Assembly (NCBI GenBank): GCA_036559465.1
Contig: DATBTC010000063.1
Location: forward strand, 3,923 to 67,922
Direction of reading: 5' to 3'
Length of the DNA stretch: 64,000 nucleotides
Source: JAHFPN01 sp036559465
GTDB taxonomy: Bacteria; Pseudomonadota; Alphaproteobacteria; Rhizobiales; Xanthobacteraceae
The notes below the pieces were generated by a model, which did no database searches, was not told where the DNA came from, and saw only the letters and a list, made by a program, of their open reading frames with translations. A program made the position numbers and the translations under genes. Below, in pieces: positions 8,880 through 17,676 of this stretch (its first letter is position 1; every line of letters starts with the position of its first letter).

Positions 8880-10160
8880 GTGACCCGTTTGCATGATCTG
8901 ATCCGCCATGAACGGCCGCGCGGCTTCGAGCTGCCGCGCTGGCTCGAGCGGATCGTTTCGGCCGGCATCGTATCGACCGATCCACAAATTATCCGGCGCC
9001 AGCGGATCACCAATGTCACGGCGCTCGCCGGATCGCTCAACGCGATCACGCGAATTGTCGCCAATTTTTTCTACGACGCCGAAAACTTGCTGCTCATGCA
9101 GGTCACCTACGCTGGAATTGCGATCTTCCCCCTCCTGGTTCACCGCCTGCATCGATTTAGCGATATCGCGGGCCCGGCGGCCCTCACGATCTGGTTCCTG
9201 GCGTCCGTGACGCTGTCGTCGACCTTCTACGGATTGCAGGCCCAGACCCAGGTCTATTTCTTGCTCGCCGCCATCGTGTGGTTCGTGTTCGGCCTGGAGC
9301 ACTGGCGTATCGCCATCGGCGGGCTGCTCTTGGCGTGCGCGGTGATGCTGGCGGTGGTCAACTTCGCGCCGCAGCAAGGCATCGCGGGCATTACAGACGA
9401 GCGCGCGATGAAATTTCTGGCGATTCAATCCATGATCAATGCCATCGTCATCAACGCCGGGGTGCTGTTCTACGCGCTGTTCCTGCTGCGGCGGGCCGAG
9501 GACGAGCTGGAACGGCAACGCGTCCGCGCCGAGGCCCTGGTATCGGTCGTGCTTCCCGAGGCGGTGGCGCGGCGCCTGCGCTCCGGTAGCGAGATGCGGA
9601 TCGCCGACCGCATCGAGAACGTGAGCGTGCTGTTCGCCGATCTCGCCGGCTTCACGCCCGCCGCGCACGAGGAGCCTCCGGAAGCGGTCGTCGAATATCT
9701 CGATCAGTTCGTGCGTGCGTTCGATCTGATGTGCGAGACCTACGGCGTCGATAAGATCAAGACCATCGGCGATTCCTATATGGCGGTCGGCGGCCTGAAC
9801 GGGGGAAGTGTCGGCGGCGTGATCGGGATCGGACGCCTGGCGCTCGAAATGCTTAAGGTTCAGCATCGCCGAGCGCCACTCGGCCACCGGAAGCTCGAAC
9901 TGCGCGTCGGCATCCATTACGGGACCGCGATCGCTGGCGTGATCGGCGATACGCGGATCTCCTACGATCTATGGGGCGATGCGGTGAACATGGCCTCGCG
10001 CATGCAGTCGCACGGTATTCCCAGCCGCATCCAGGTGAGCGAGGAATATCGCGCTGCCGCCGGCGAGCGCTTCCTGTTCGAGGAGCGCGGCGACACCGAG
10101 ATCAAGGGCATCGGCGTCGCGCACACGTTTTTTCTGCTCGGGCCGCGTGTAAAGGATTGA
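8880..10160 (+). CDS. membrane class III adenylate/guanylate cyclase
   Basis: 426 residues, GTG start. Residues about 45-205 contain roughly six hydrophobic segments (e.g. AGIAIFPLLVHRL, PAALTIWFLASVTL, VYFLLAAIVWFVF), and a helical linker (RRAEDELERQRVRAEAL) joins them to a class III cyclase domain. The metal aspartates are in VSVLFADLAGFTP and KIKTIGDSYMAVGG, the purine-selecting Lys-Asp pair is KIKT and DLWGD, and WGDAVNMASRM carries the transition-state Asn and Arg. The Lys/Asp pair predicts ATP as substrate and cAMP as product. The input signal is unknown. A hairpin terminator at 10180-10202 separates it from convergent pnp. Confidence 0.88.
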   Translation: MTRLHDLIRHERPRGFELPRWLERIVSAGIVSTDPQIIRRQRITNVTALAGSLNAITRIVANFFYDAENLLLMQVTYAGIAIFPLLVHRLHRFSDIAGPAALTIWFLASVTLSSTFYGLQAQTQVYFLLAAIVWFVFGLEHWRIAIGGLLLACAVMLAVVNFAPQQGIAGITDERAMKFLAIQSMINAIVINAGVLFYALFLLRRAEDELERQRVRAEALVSVVLPEAVARRLRSGSEMRIADRIENVSVLFADLAGFTPAAHEEPPEAVVEYLDQFVRAFDLMCETYGVDKIKTIGDSYMAVGGLNGGSVGGVIGIGRLALEMLKVQHRRAPLGHRKLELRVGIHYGTAIAGVIGDTRISYDLWGDAVNMASRMQSHGIPSRIQVSEEYRAAAGERFLFEERGDTEIKGIGVAHTFFLLGPRVKD

Positions 10161-10179
10161 AGCGGAACCGGAAAAGCAA

Positions 10180-10202
10180 AAGGGCGGCTCGTGGCCGCCC
10201 TT
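10180..10202. terminator. bidirectional hairpin between the cyclase gene and pnp
   Basis: A nine-base perfect stem AAGGGCGGC / GCCGCCCTT with a five-base loop lies between two convergent genes. The plus-strand copy is followed by CGCTGTTT, the minus-strand copy by TTGCTTTTCC, so it could stop transcription from both sides. Confidence 0.7.
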
Positions 10203-10226
10203 CGCTGTTTAGCCGTGAGCCAGGCG

Positions 10227-12392
10227 TCAGCTCGCCGCTCCCGCCGCTCCCGGCTCCGCGGCCTGCTCGGCCTTCTGCTTGGCCTCCAGATCCTCGCCGG
10301 TCTGCTGGTCGACGACCTTCATTGAGAGGCGCACCTTGCCGCGCTCGTCGACGCCCAAGAGCTTCACCTTCACCTTGTCGCCTTCCTTGACCACGTCGTT
10401 GACCTTGTTCACCCGCCGCGCTGCGAGCTGCGAGATGTGCACTAGTCCATCCTTGGCGCCGAAGAAGTTCACGAAGGCGCCGAAGTCCATGACCTTAACG
10501 ACGGTGCCGTCGTAGATCACGCCGACTTCCGGTTCCGACACGATCGACTTGATCCACTTCATCGCGGCGGCGATCGACTCGGCGTTGGCCGAGGCCACCT
10601 TGATCGTGCCGTCGTCCTCGACGTTGATCTTGGCGCCGGTCTTCTCCACGATTTCGCGGATCACCTTGCCGCCGGTGCCGATCACTTCCCGGATCTTGTC
10701 GGTCGGAATCTTCAGCGTCTCGATGCGCGGGGCGTATTCGCCAAGCTCCGCGCGCGCCGCGTTGAGGGCCTTGGCCATTTCACCCAGGATGTGCAGGCGT
10801 CCGCCCTTGGCCTGGCTGAGCGCCACCTTCATGATCTCTTCGGTGATGCCGGCGATCTTGATGTCCATCTGCAGCGCGGTGACGCCCTGGTCGGTGCCGG
10901 CCACCTTGAAGTCCATGTCGCCGAGATGGTCCTCGTCGCCGAGAATGTCCGAGAGCACCGCGAAACGCTTGTCCTCCAGGATCAGGCCCATGGCGATACC
11001 GGCCGTCGCCCGCTTGAGCGGCACGCCGGCATCCATCAGAGCCAGCGAAGTGCCGCACACGGTCGCCATCGACGACGAGCCGTTCGACTCGGTGATCTCC
11101 GACACCACGCGGATGGTGTAGGGGAAATCCTCCTTCGAAGGCAGGATCGGCCGGATCGCGCGCCAGGCGAGCTTGCCGTGTCCGATCTCGCGCCGGCCGG
11201 GAGCACCCATGCGGCCGGTCTCGCCCACCGAGAACGGCGGGAAATTGTAATGCAGCATGAAAGCTTCTTTGTAGGTTCCCTGCAGCGCGTCGATCCACTG
11301 CTCGTCCTCGCCGGTGCCGAGCGTGGCGACCACGATCGCTTGCGTCTCGCCGCGAGTGAACAGCGCCGAGCCGTGGGTGCGCGGCAGGAAGCCGGCCTCC
11401 GCGACGATTGGACGAACGGTAGACAGGTCGCGGCCGTCGATGCGCTTGCTGGTGTCGAGGATATTCCAGCGCACGATCTTGCCTTCGAGCTCCTTGAACA
11501 CGCCGACGACCTGCGCCATCGGACGCTCGGGGTTGTCGACGCCGCCCGGGAAGTAGTGCTCCATGGCTTTCTTCTTGACCGCGGCGACGGCATCCTGGCG
11601 TTCTGCCTTGCGCGGGATGGCGTAGGCCTTGCGCAGATCCTTCTCGACGACACCGAGCATTTCCTTTTCGAGCGCCTTGGTATCCGGCATTGCGAAGTCG
11701 CGCGGCTCCTTGGCCGCCTTCTCGGCAAGACGGATGATCATGTCGATGACCGGCTGCATATGCCGGTGGCCGAACATGACGGCGCCGAGCATGATCTCCT
11801 CGGGCAGCTCCTTGGCCTCGGATTCCACCATCAGCACCGCGTCCTTGGTGCCTGCGACGACTAGATCGAGCTGGCTTTCCTTCATCTCGTCGAGCGTCGG
11901 ATTGAGCACGTATTCGTTGTTGGTGAAGCCGACGCGCGCGCCGCCGATCGGGCCCATGAACGGCGCGCCGGAAAGCGTGAGTGCGGCCGAGGCCGCCACC
12001 ATGGCGACGATGTCGGGATCGTTCTCCTGATCGTGCGACAATACGGTGATGATCACCTGCGTGTCGCAGCGCCAGCCGTCGGCGAACAGCGGACGGATCG
12101 GCCGGTCGATCAGGCGCGAGGTCAACGTGTCCTTTTCGGTCGGACCGCGTTCGCGCTTGAAATAACCGCCGGGAATGCGGCCCGCCGCGTAGTACTTCTC
12201 GGTGTAGTTGACGGTGAGCGGCAGGAAGTCGATGCCGGGCTTCGGCTGCTTGGCCGCCACCGCGGTGGCGATCACGGTGGTCTCGCCGTAGGTGGCGAGT
12301 ACCGCGCCGTCGGCTTGGCGCGCGAGTCTTCCGGTCTCTAGGACGAGGCGGCGGCCTCCCCAGTCGATTTCTTCGCGATGAATGTCGAACAT
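10227..12392 (-). CDS. pnp: polyribonucleotide nucleotidyltransferase (PNPase)
   Basis: 721 residues. It has two RNase PH-like cores (opening MFDIHREEIDWGGRRL...; second core with GEDEQWIDALQGTYKEAFMLHYNFPPFSVGE and the catalytic DMDFKVAGTDQGVTALQMDIK), a KH domain (TDKIREVIGTGGKVIREI) near residue 560 and an S1 domain (GVIYDGTVVKVMDFGAFVNFFG). It degrades RNA 3' to 5' using phosphate and is a core of the degradosome. ATG 12392 is preferred over an upstream in-frame start because PNPases begin at this motif and AAAGAGAAAG lies ahead. It is the last gene of the nusA-infB-rpsO operon. Confidence 0.96.
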   Translation of the reverse strand: MFDIHREEIDWGGRRLVLETGRLARQADGAVLATYGETTVIATAVAAKQPKPGIDFLPLTVNYTEKYYAAGRIPGGYFKRERGPTEKDTLTSRLIDRPIRPLFADGWRCDTQVIITVLSHDQENDPDIVAMVAASAALTLSGAPFMGPIGGARVGFTNNEYVLNPTLDEMKESQLDLVVAGTKDAVLMVESEAKELPEEIMLGAVMFGHRHMQPVIDMIIRLAEKAAKEPRDFAMPDTKALEKEMLGVVEKDLRKAYAIPRKAERQDAVAAVKKKAMEHYFPGGVDNPERPMAQVVGVFKELEGKIVRWNILDTSKRIDGRDLSTVRPIVAEAGFLPRTHGSALFTRGETQAIVVATLGTGEDEQWIDALQGTYKEAFMLHYNFPPFSVGETGRMGAPGRREIGHGKLAWRAIRPILPSKEDFPYTIRVVSEITESNGSSSMATVCGTSLALMDAGVPLKRATAGIAMGLILEDKRFAVLSDILGDEDHLGDMDFKVAGTDQGVTALQMDIKIAGITEEIMKVALSQAKGGRLHILGEMAKALNAARAELGEYAPRIETLKIPTDKIREVIGTGGKVIREIVEKTGAKINVEDDGTIKVASANAESIAAAMKWIKSIVSEPEVGVIYDGTVVKVMDFGAFVNFFGAKDGLVHISQLAARRVNKVNDVVKEGDKVKVKLLGVDERGKVRLSMKVVDQQTGEDLEAKQKAEQAAEPGAAGAAS

Positions 12393-12529
12393 ATTCGCTT
12401 TCTCTTTCCATGGCTTGCGGAGAGGGAAAGCCATGGGCAAGACGGCGAGACGCTCGCGCCGGCGCGCATGCGCGCTGAGCTTGGAGCGTCCGGCGATCCT
12501 GCCATGGCTTACTCTTCCGGGTTGATCGG

Positions 12530-12552
12530 CCGCGCGGAACCGTTCCGCGCGG
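12530..12552 (-). promoter_or_regulatory. stem-loop between rpsO and pnp
   Basis: A perfect ten-base inverted repeat (CCGCGCGGAA, CCG loop, TTCCGCGCGG) begins seven bases after the rpsO stop on the minus strand. No T-run follows, so it is more likely an RNA processing or stability element than a terminator. In enterobacteria the rpsO-pnp spacer is an RNase III site that controls pnp, and this may be the local equivalent (inference). Confidence 0.5.
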
Positions 12553-12558
12553 AGCGGT

Positions 12559-12828
12559 TCAGCGGCGGATGTCGAGCTTGTCGATCAGCTTGCTGTAGCG
12601 CGCCTCGTCCCTCGATTTCAGATAATCGAGCAGGCTGCGCCGCTGCGAGACGAGCTTCAACAGTCCGCGCCGGGAGTGGTTGTCTTTGACGTGGGTCTTG
12701 AAGTGTTCGGTCAGGTTCGTGATCCGCTCTGTAAGGATCGCTACCTGCACCTCCGGCGAGCCCGTATCGCCCGCCTTCGTTGCATACTCTTTCACGAGTT
12801 CAAGCTTACGCTCGACCGTCACCGACAT
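12559..12828 (-). CDS. rpsO: 30S ribosomal protein S15
   Basis: 89 residues, exactly the usual length: MSVTVERKLELVKEYATK, then GSPEVQVAILTERITNLTEHFK and the conserved DNHSRRGLLKLVSQRRSLLDYLK. It binds 16S rRNA early in assembly of the platform of the small subunit. ATG 12828 is chosen over an upstream in-frame start because the family starts here. It lies between truB and pnp, the standard bacterial order. Confidence 0.97.
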   Translation of the reverse strand: MSVTVERKLELVKEYATKAGDTGSPEVQVAILTERITNLTEHFKTHVKDNHSRRGLLKLVSQRRSLLDYLKSRDEARYSKLIDKLDIRR

Positions 12829-12986
12829 CGGGGCGTCCTTTTGTTGGAGTTTTGGGAACGGCACAGCCGGGATGTCGTCCAGCAGTGTCGCCAACGCGCG
12901 CCTAGGCCCGCGTGATGCGGCGCAATATACATAGAATTGCGCCCGCTTCCAGCACTATATCCCCGCGCCAAACCTCGCCTTTCGGC

Positions 12987-13910
12987 TCAGCGCGGAAGGT
13001 TAAAGATACGCTTGGGCTTCAGCGAGCCTTCCAGCACCTCGGCGATCGCCACCAAGGTGCCCGCGCTCGACACCGAAACGGTCCCCTGCATGAGAGGGGC
13101 GTCGCGGCCGCGCAGCAGCACCGGCTGGCCGAGCATCAGGCGCTGTGCATCGGCGTGGCTGACGCTCAGGCCGGGCAACAGCTCGAGCCCGGTCTCGACA
13201 CTTTCGAGCACCGCAAACAGCTCCGGCTCGCCCGCTTGCGCGAGCTTGGCCAATTGCGCGAGCGTCACCGCCTTGCTCTCGCTGAACGGGCCGACACAGG
13301 CGCGCCGCAGGCTCTCGACATGGCCGAGGCAGCCGAGCACGCGCCCAAGATCGCGCGCTATCGCGCGCACATAGGTTCCCTTGCCGCACTCGGCCTCGAG
13401 CACCGCGTGCTCAGCGTCGGGTGTTTCGATCAGCGCAAGCCGGTGAATTTCCACCGGCCGTGCCGCCAGCAAAACTTCCTCGCCGCCGCGCGCCAGATCA
13501 TAGGCCCGTTCGCCCTCGATCTTCAGCGCGGAGTAGCTCGGTGGCACCTGCGCGATGGTGCCGGTGAAAGCCGGCAGCGCAGCGCGGATCGAATCTGCAT
13601 CGGGTCGCGCCAGACTGGTCTTCAGCGCGCGGCCCTCGGCGTCGTCGGTATCGGTTTCGATCCCCCAGCGCACCGTGAAGCGATAGGTCTTGCGGCCGTC
13701 CATCACGAAAGGAACCGTCTTGGTCGCTTCGCCGAGCGCCACCGGCAGCACGCCGGACGCCAGCGGATCGAGCGTTCCGGCGTGGCCCGCCTTTTTCGCG
13801 CGGAACAGACGCTTGACCGCGGCTACTGCCTCGGTCGAGGTGCGGCCGACGTCCTTGTCCAGCGCGATCCAGCCGTGCACGTCGCGCTTGTCGGTTCGCG
13901 GCGCGCTCAT
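12987..13910 (-). CDS. truB: tRNA pseudouridine-55 synthase TruB
   Basis: 307 residues. The catalytic aspartate is in KKAGHAGTLDPLASGVLPVALG, preceded by the N-terminal GWIALDKDVGRTSTE and followed by the GKGTYVRAIARDLG motif. It converts U55 to pseudouridine in the T-loop of tRNAs. The start overlaps the rbfA stop by four bases (ATGA), so the two are translationally coupled. Confidence 0.96.
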   Translation of the reverse strand: MSAPRTDKRDVHGWIALDKDVGRTSTEAVAAVKRLFRAKKAGHAGTLDPLASGVLPVALGEATKTVPFVMDGRKTYRFTVRWGIETDTDDAEGRALKTSLARPDADSIRAALPAFTGTIAQVPPSYSALKIEGERAYDLARGGEEVLLAARPVEIHRLALIETPDAEHAVLEAECGKGTYVRAIARDLGRVLGCLGHVESLRRACVGPFSESKAVTLAQLAKLAQAGEPELFAVLESVETGLELLPGLSVSHADAQRLMLGQPVLLRGRDAPLMQGTVSVSSAGTLVAIAEVLEGSLKPKRIFNLPR

Positions 13911-14323
13911 CGCGGCTTGCTGTCCTTCTTCGGATCGAGATCGCGCGCCACCTCCGGCGAGCGCAACAGCCGCTCGATGCGCGCCGCCTCGTCGAAACGC
14001 TCATCGATCATGAAGCGGATATCGGGCGCAAACTTCAAGTTGATCCGCCGCGAGATTTCGCCGCGCAGGTACTTTTTGTGTCGTTCGAGCGCAGCCATGA
14101 TCTCGGCCTGGTCGCGTCCGCCGAGCGGCATCACATAAATCGTGGCGAGCCGCAGGTCCGGGCTCATGCGCACTTCCGGGACCGTGACGGTGTGGGCCGC
14201 CAGCACCGGATCGTGCACGTCGGCGCGGATCAGCATTTCCGAGAGCGCATGGCGCACCAGCTCGCCGACGCGAAGCTGGCGCTGGCCAGGGCCTTGCTGT
14301 TCTCGATCGCGATGACGCGCCAT
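13907..14323 (-). CDS. rbfA: ribosome-binding factor A
   Basis: 138 residues with the RbfA pattern GQRQLRVGELVRHALSEMLIRAD, then LTVPEVRMSPDLRLATIYV-like KH fold and FAPDIRFMIDERFDEAARIERLL at the end. It binds the 30S subunit during 16S rRNA maturation and cold adaptation. ATG 14323 is used because upstream in-frame residues lack family similarity. It follows infB by 66 bases and overlaps truB. Confidence 0.94.
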   Translation of the reverse strand: MARHRDREQQGPGQRQLRVGELVRHALSEMLIRADVHDPVLAAHTVTVPEVRMSPDLRLATIYVMPLGGRDQAEIMAALERHKKYLRGEISRRINLKFAPDIRFMIDERFDEAARIERLLRSPEVARDLDPKKDSKPR

Positions 14324-14389
14324 ATACGTCTCCCCGGATTTGGACCGAGCCGAAGACGTCAAGCAGAAGACGTCGAGTTTACGAAAGGA

Positions 14390-16981
14390 TCAAAGCGAGC
14401 GCTGCACGGATTCGACGCGATAACACTCGATCACGTCGCCCTTGCGAATGTCCTCGAAGTTCTCGAACGACATGCCGCACTCCTGACCCGCGGCCACCTC
14501 GCGCGCCTCGTCCTTGAAACGCTTGAGCGTCGAAAGCTTGCCTTCGTGGATCACCACGTTGTCGCGGATCAGCCGCACATGCTGGCCGCGCTCGACCTTG
14601 CCGTTGGTGACCCGGCAGCCGGCAACCTTGCCGATCTTGGAAACATCGAATACCTCGAGCACTTCGGCGTTGCCGAGCATTGTCTCGCGCAAGGTCGGCG
14701 GCAGCAAGCCGGACATCGCTTTCTTCACGTCGTCCACGAGGTCGTAGATGATGTTGTAGTAGCGGATCTCGACCCCGGCCTGATCGGCGGCCGCGCGCGC
14801 TTCCTTGTGGGCACGCACGTTGAAGCCGATGATCGCGGCGTGTGCGGCGCCTGCCAGCGTCACGTCCGACTCGGAAATGCCGCCGGCGCCAGCATGGATG
14901 ATCCGCGCGGCGACCTCCTCGGTGCCGAGCTTCTCGATCGCGCCGACGATCGCCTCGATCGAACCCTGTACGTCGCCCTTGATCACCAGCGGGAATTCCT
15001 TGCGGCCGGCGCTTTTCAGCTGGCTCATCATCTGTTCGAGCGAGCCGCGCATGGCGCCGCGCGCCGGCGACTCGCGCCGCTGGCGTTGGCGGTATTCGGT
15101 GATTTCGCGGGCCTGCGCCTCGCTCTCGACCACCGCGAGCCGGTCGCCGGCATCGGGCGTTCCGGCGAAGCCGAGCACTTCCACCGGCATCGAAGGCCCG
15201 GCCTTGTCGATCTGTTGGCCTTGATCGGTGACCAGCGCGCGTACCCGGCCCCATTCAGCCCCGGCCACCACGAGATCGGTCACCTTCAGCGTGCCGCGTT
15301 GCACCAGAACGGTCGCGATCGGTCCGCGCCCGCGGTCGAGCTTGGCTTCGATCACCGTGCCCTCGGCGGCGCGATCGGGATTGGCTTTGAGATCGAGCAG
15401 TTCCGCCTGCAGCGCGATCACGTCCAACAGCTTGTCGAGATTGGTCTTCTTGGTAGCCGAAACCTCGACTTCGAGGGTTTCGCCGCCCAGCGTCTCGACC
15501 TGGATTTCCTGCTGCAACAGTTCGGAACGCACGCGCTCGGGCTTGGCGTCCGATTTGTCGATCTTGTTGAGGGCGACGATGATCGGAACCTTGGCGGCGC
15601 GCGCGTGAGCAATCGCTTCGATCGTCTGCGGCTTCACGCCGTCGTCGGCCGCGACCACCAGCACCACGATATCGGTCACCTTGGCGCCGCGCGCGCGCAT
15701 GGCGGTGAAAGCGGCGTGGCCGGGCGTGTCGATGAAGGTGATCTTGGCGCCGGATTTCGTGGTCACCTGATAGGCGCCGATGTGTTGGGTGATGCCGCCG
15801 GCCTCGCCGCCCACCACGTTGGTCTCGCGGATGGCGTCCAAGAGCGACGTCTTGCCATGATCGACGTGGCCCATGATCGTGACCACTGGCGGCCGCGGCG
15901 CCAGATGCGCCGGATCGTCGGCGACGTCGAACAGGCCTTCCTCGACGTCCGCTTCAGAAACGCGGCGAACCGCGTGACCGAGCTCCTCGGCGATCAGCTG
16001 CGCCGTGTCGGCATCGATCGCGTCGGTGACCTTCAGCATCTGCCCCTGTTTCATCAGGAGCTTGATTACTTCGACCGCGCGCTCGGACATGCGATTGGCA
16101 AGTTCCTGGATCGTGATCATTTCCGGGATCACGACTTCGCGGACGATTTTTTCCTTCGGCTCGTCGGAGGGCCGGTGGCCGGTGATGCGTTGCACCCGCC
16201 GGCGGAAGGCGGCGACCGAGCGCTGGCGTTCCTCTTCGCTGGCGAACGCGGTAACGACGGTGAGCCGGCCGCGGCGCTTCTCTTCGCCGCCGAGCGTGCG
16301 CGCGGGCTTGGCCGTCACTACGGTCTTGCCGCCCCGGCGGGTGGTGCGCGGGCCTTCTTCCTCTTCTTCGGCCGCCGCGGCGCGCGCGGGGCCCTTGCCC
16401 GGAACCGTCGGGTCGCCGCCGAAGCGCTTGCGGGCTTCTTCCTCGGCCTTGCGTTTTCTCTCTTCCTCGGTCGCGCGGCGGGCGTCCTCGTCACGTTTGC
16501 GCGTGTCGGCGGCCTCGCGCTCGGCGCGGTCGCCGGCGGCGAGGGCGGCGCGGCGGCGCACATCCTCCTCGGCGATACGGCGTTCCTCCGCCTCGCGCAC
16601 GCGCGCGTCGGCGAGCGCCTTGCCGCGAAGATCGCGCTCTTCTTCGGTGAGCGTCCTGAGCACGACGCCGGAGGGCTTGAGCCCGGCGGCGGGATCGGCG
16701 GCGGCGGCCTTGGTGGTCGCCGGTGCCGCTTTTGGCGCCGCAGTCGGCGCGGGCTGGGCCGGGACCGCGCGCGCGGTAGGCCGCTTGGACGCAGGCGCCG
16801 GATCGGGCTCGGAGCCGGGACCGACCGGGCGGCGCCTGACCTTCTCCACCACCACCTGCTTGGAGCGGCCGTGGCTGAAGCTCTGGCGCACGGTGCCGCT
16901 CTCGACCGAGCGCTTGAGCGTCAAGGTCTTGGGCCGCGCCGTGCTCAGGGTCTTTTCGCCGGTGTCCTTCGTGTCGGTCAT
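14390..16981 (-). CDS. infB: translation initiation factor IF-2
   Basis: 863 residues. A long charged, Ala/Arg/Glu-rich N-terminal region (to about residue 280) precedes an IF2-N subdomain (EMITIQELANRMSERAVEVIKLL), then the GTPase with G1 VTIMGHVDHGKTSLLDAI at about 371-382, G3 DTPGHAAF and G4 NKID, then domains II to IV. It delivers initiator fMet-tRNA to the 30S subunit. ATG 16981 overlaps the end of the upstream ylxR-type gene by four bases. The low-complexity N-terminus is usual for alphaproteobacteria. Confidence 0.96.
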   Translation of the reverse strand: MTDTKDTGEKTLSTARPKTLTLKRSVESGTVRQSFSHGRSKQVVVEKVRRRPVGPGSEPDPAPASKRPTARAVPAQPAPTAAPKAAPATTKAAAADPAAGLKPSGVVLRTLTEEERDLRGKALADARVREAEERRIAEEDVRRRAALAAGDRAEREAADTRKRDEDARRATEEERKRKAEEEARKRFGGDPTVPGKGPARAAAAEEEEEGPRTTRRGGKTVVTAKPARTLGGEEKRRGRLTVVTAFASEEERQRSVAAFRRRVQRITGHRPSDEPKEKIVREVVIPEMITIQELANRMSERAVEVIKLLMKQGQMLKVTDAIDADTAQLIAEELGHAVRRVSEADVEEGLFDVADDPAHLAPRPPVVTIMGHVDHGKTSLLDAIRETNVVGGEAGGITQHIGAYQVTTKSGAKITFIDTPGHAAFTAMRARGAKVTDIVVLVVAADDGVKPQTIEAIAHARAAKVPIIVALNKIDKSDAKPERVRSELLQQEIQVETLGGETLEVEVSATKKTNLDKLLDVIALQAELLDLKANPDRAAEGTVIEAKLDRGRGPIATVLVQRGTLKVTDLVVAGAEWGRVRALVTDQGQQIDKAGPSMPVEVLGFAGTPDAGDRLAVVESEAQAREITEYRQRQRRESPARGAMRGSLEQMMSQLKSAGRKEFPLVIKGDVQGSIEAIVGAIEKLGTEEVAARIIHAGAGGISESDVTLAGAAHAAIIGFNVRAHKEARAAADQAGVEIRYYNIIYDLVDDVKKAMSGLLPPTLRETMLGNAEVLEVFDVSKIGKVAGCRVTNGKVERGQHVRLIRDNVVIHEGKLSTLKRFKDEAREVAAGQECGMSFENFEDIRKGDVIECYRVESVQRSL

Positions 16982-17664
16982 TCGTTTTCCAGTTTCGAAG
17001 AATTGCCCGTGCTGTCGCCGGAAGAACCGGTGCGCCAGCTCACGAGGCGCAGCCAACGCACGAGAAATCCCCGGCTCGCCGGATGCGCGAGCAGGGCAGC
17101 ATGTACCACATTTGACCGGCCAAGCGCCAAGTCCAATTGCTCTCCGCTGAGCGCGCGGACCCGCACTGGCGCTGCATTTCCGGCGCTCTCGGCGCGGGCG
17201 GCGACGCCGTCGAGCTTTGCGATCCCGTCGGCCGCCGCTTCGCGCGCATGCACGAGCGCGATCACGCTCCCGCTCGCAAGCGCCGCCTCGACCCGGGTGA
17301 AACCGTTGACGACCTGTCCCGCCTTGTTGACGAGCGAGAGCGATTCGAGCGCCGCCCGTTCCAACAGCCGCTCAACCAGATCGGAAAGTTCTGGCGCGAT
17401 CGTGCCCTTGCCTTGGAACGCGCGGCCGAAGGCCTTGCTCTTGATCGCCGCTTCAAGCGCGTTGCGCGTGGCGGTCACCCACGCGCCGCGGCCGGGAAGT
17501 TTACCCGCCAGATCCGGAACGATGGCGCCGTCCGGCGCCACCACGAAGCGCATCATTTCCTCGACCGGCTTCACTTCGCGCGTGGCCAAGCAGAGCCGTT
17601 CCGGCGCGCGCCGTGCCGCTGCCGGGCCTTGGTCGGTTTCTTGCGCCTCGATTTGAGTTTGCAC
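16978..17664 (-). CDS. YlxR (DUF448) / L7Ae-like fusion RNA-binding protein
   Basis: 228 residues, GTG start. The first half is the YlxR fold (PERLCLATREVKPVEEMMRFVVAPDGAIVPDLAGKLPGRGAWVTATRNALE). The second half (SDLVERLLERAALESLSLVNKAGQVVNGFTRVEAALASGSVIALVHAREAAADG) resembles the L7Ae/YlxQ RNA-binding fold, which is a separate protein in Gram-positives. The place between nusA and infB is the standard ylxR position. Bacillus YlxR binds RNase P RNA, so an RNA-processing role is plausible but not shown here. Its stop overlaps the infB start. Confidence 0.85.
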   Translation of the reverse strand: MQTQIEAQETDQGPAAARRAPERLCLATREVKPVEEMMRFVVAPDGAIVPDLAGKLPGRGAWVTATRNALEAAIKSKAFGRAFQGKGTIAPELSDLVERLLERAALESLSLVNKAGQVVNGFTRVEAALASGSVIALVHAREAAADGIAKLDGVAARAESAGNAAPVRVRALSGEQLDLALGRSNVVHAALLAHPASRGFLVRWLRLVSWRTGSSGDSTGNSSKLENE

Positions 17665-17676
17665 GGGCCATCACCG

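Noticed and set aside
14078..17656. A 1192-codon open frame on the plus strand opposite infB
   Set aside because: It is antisense to clearly recognisable infB and ylxR. The product is Ala/Arg/Gly-rich without any family motif, as expected for a shadow frame in GC-rich DNA.
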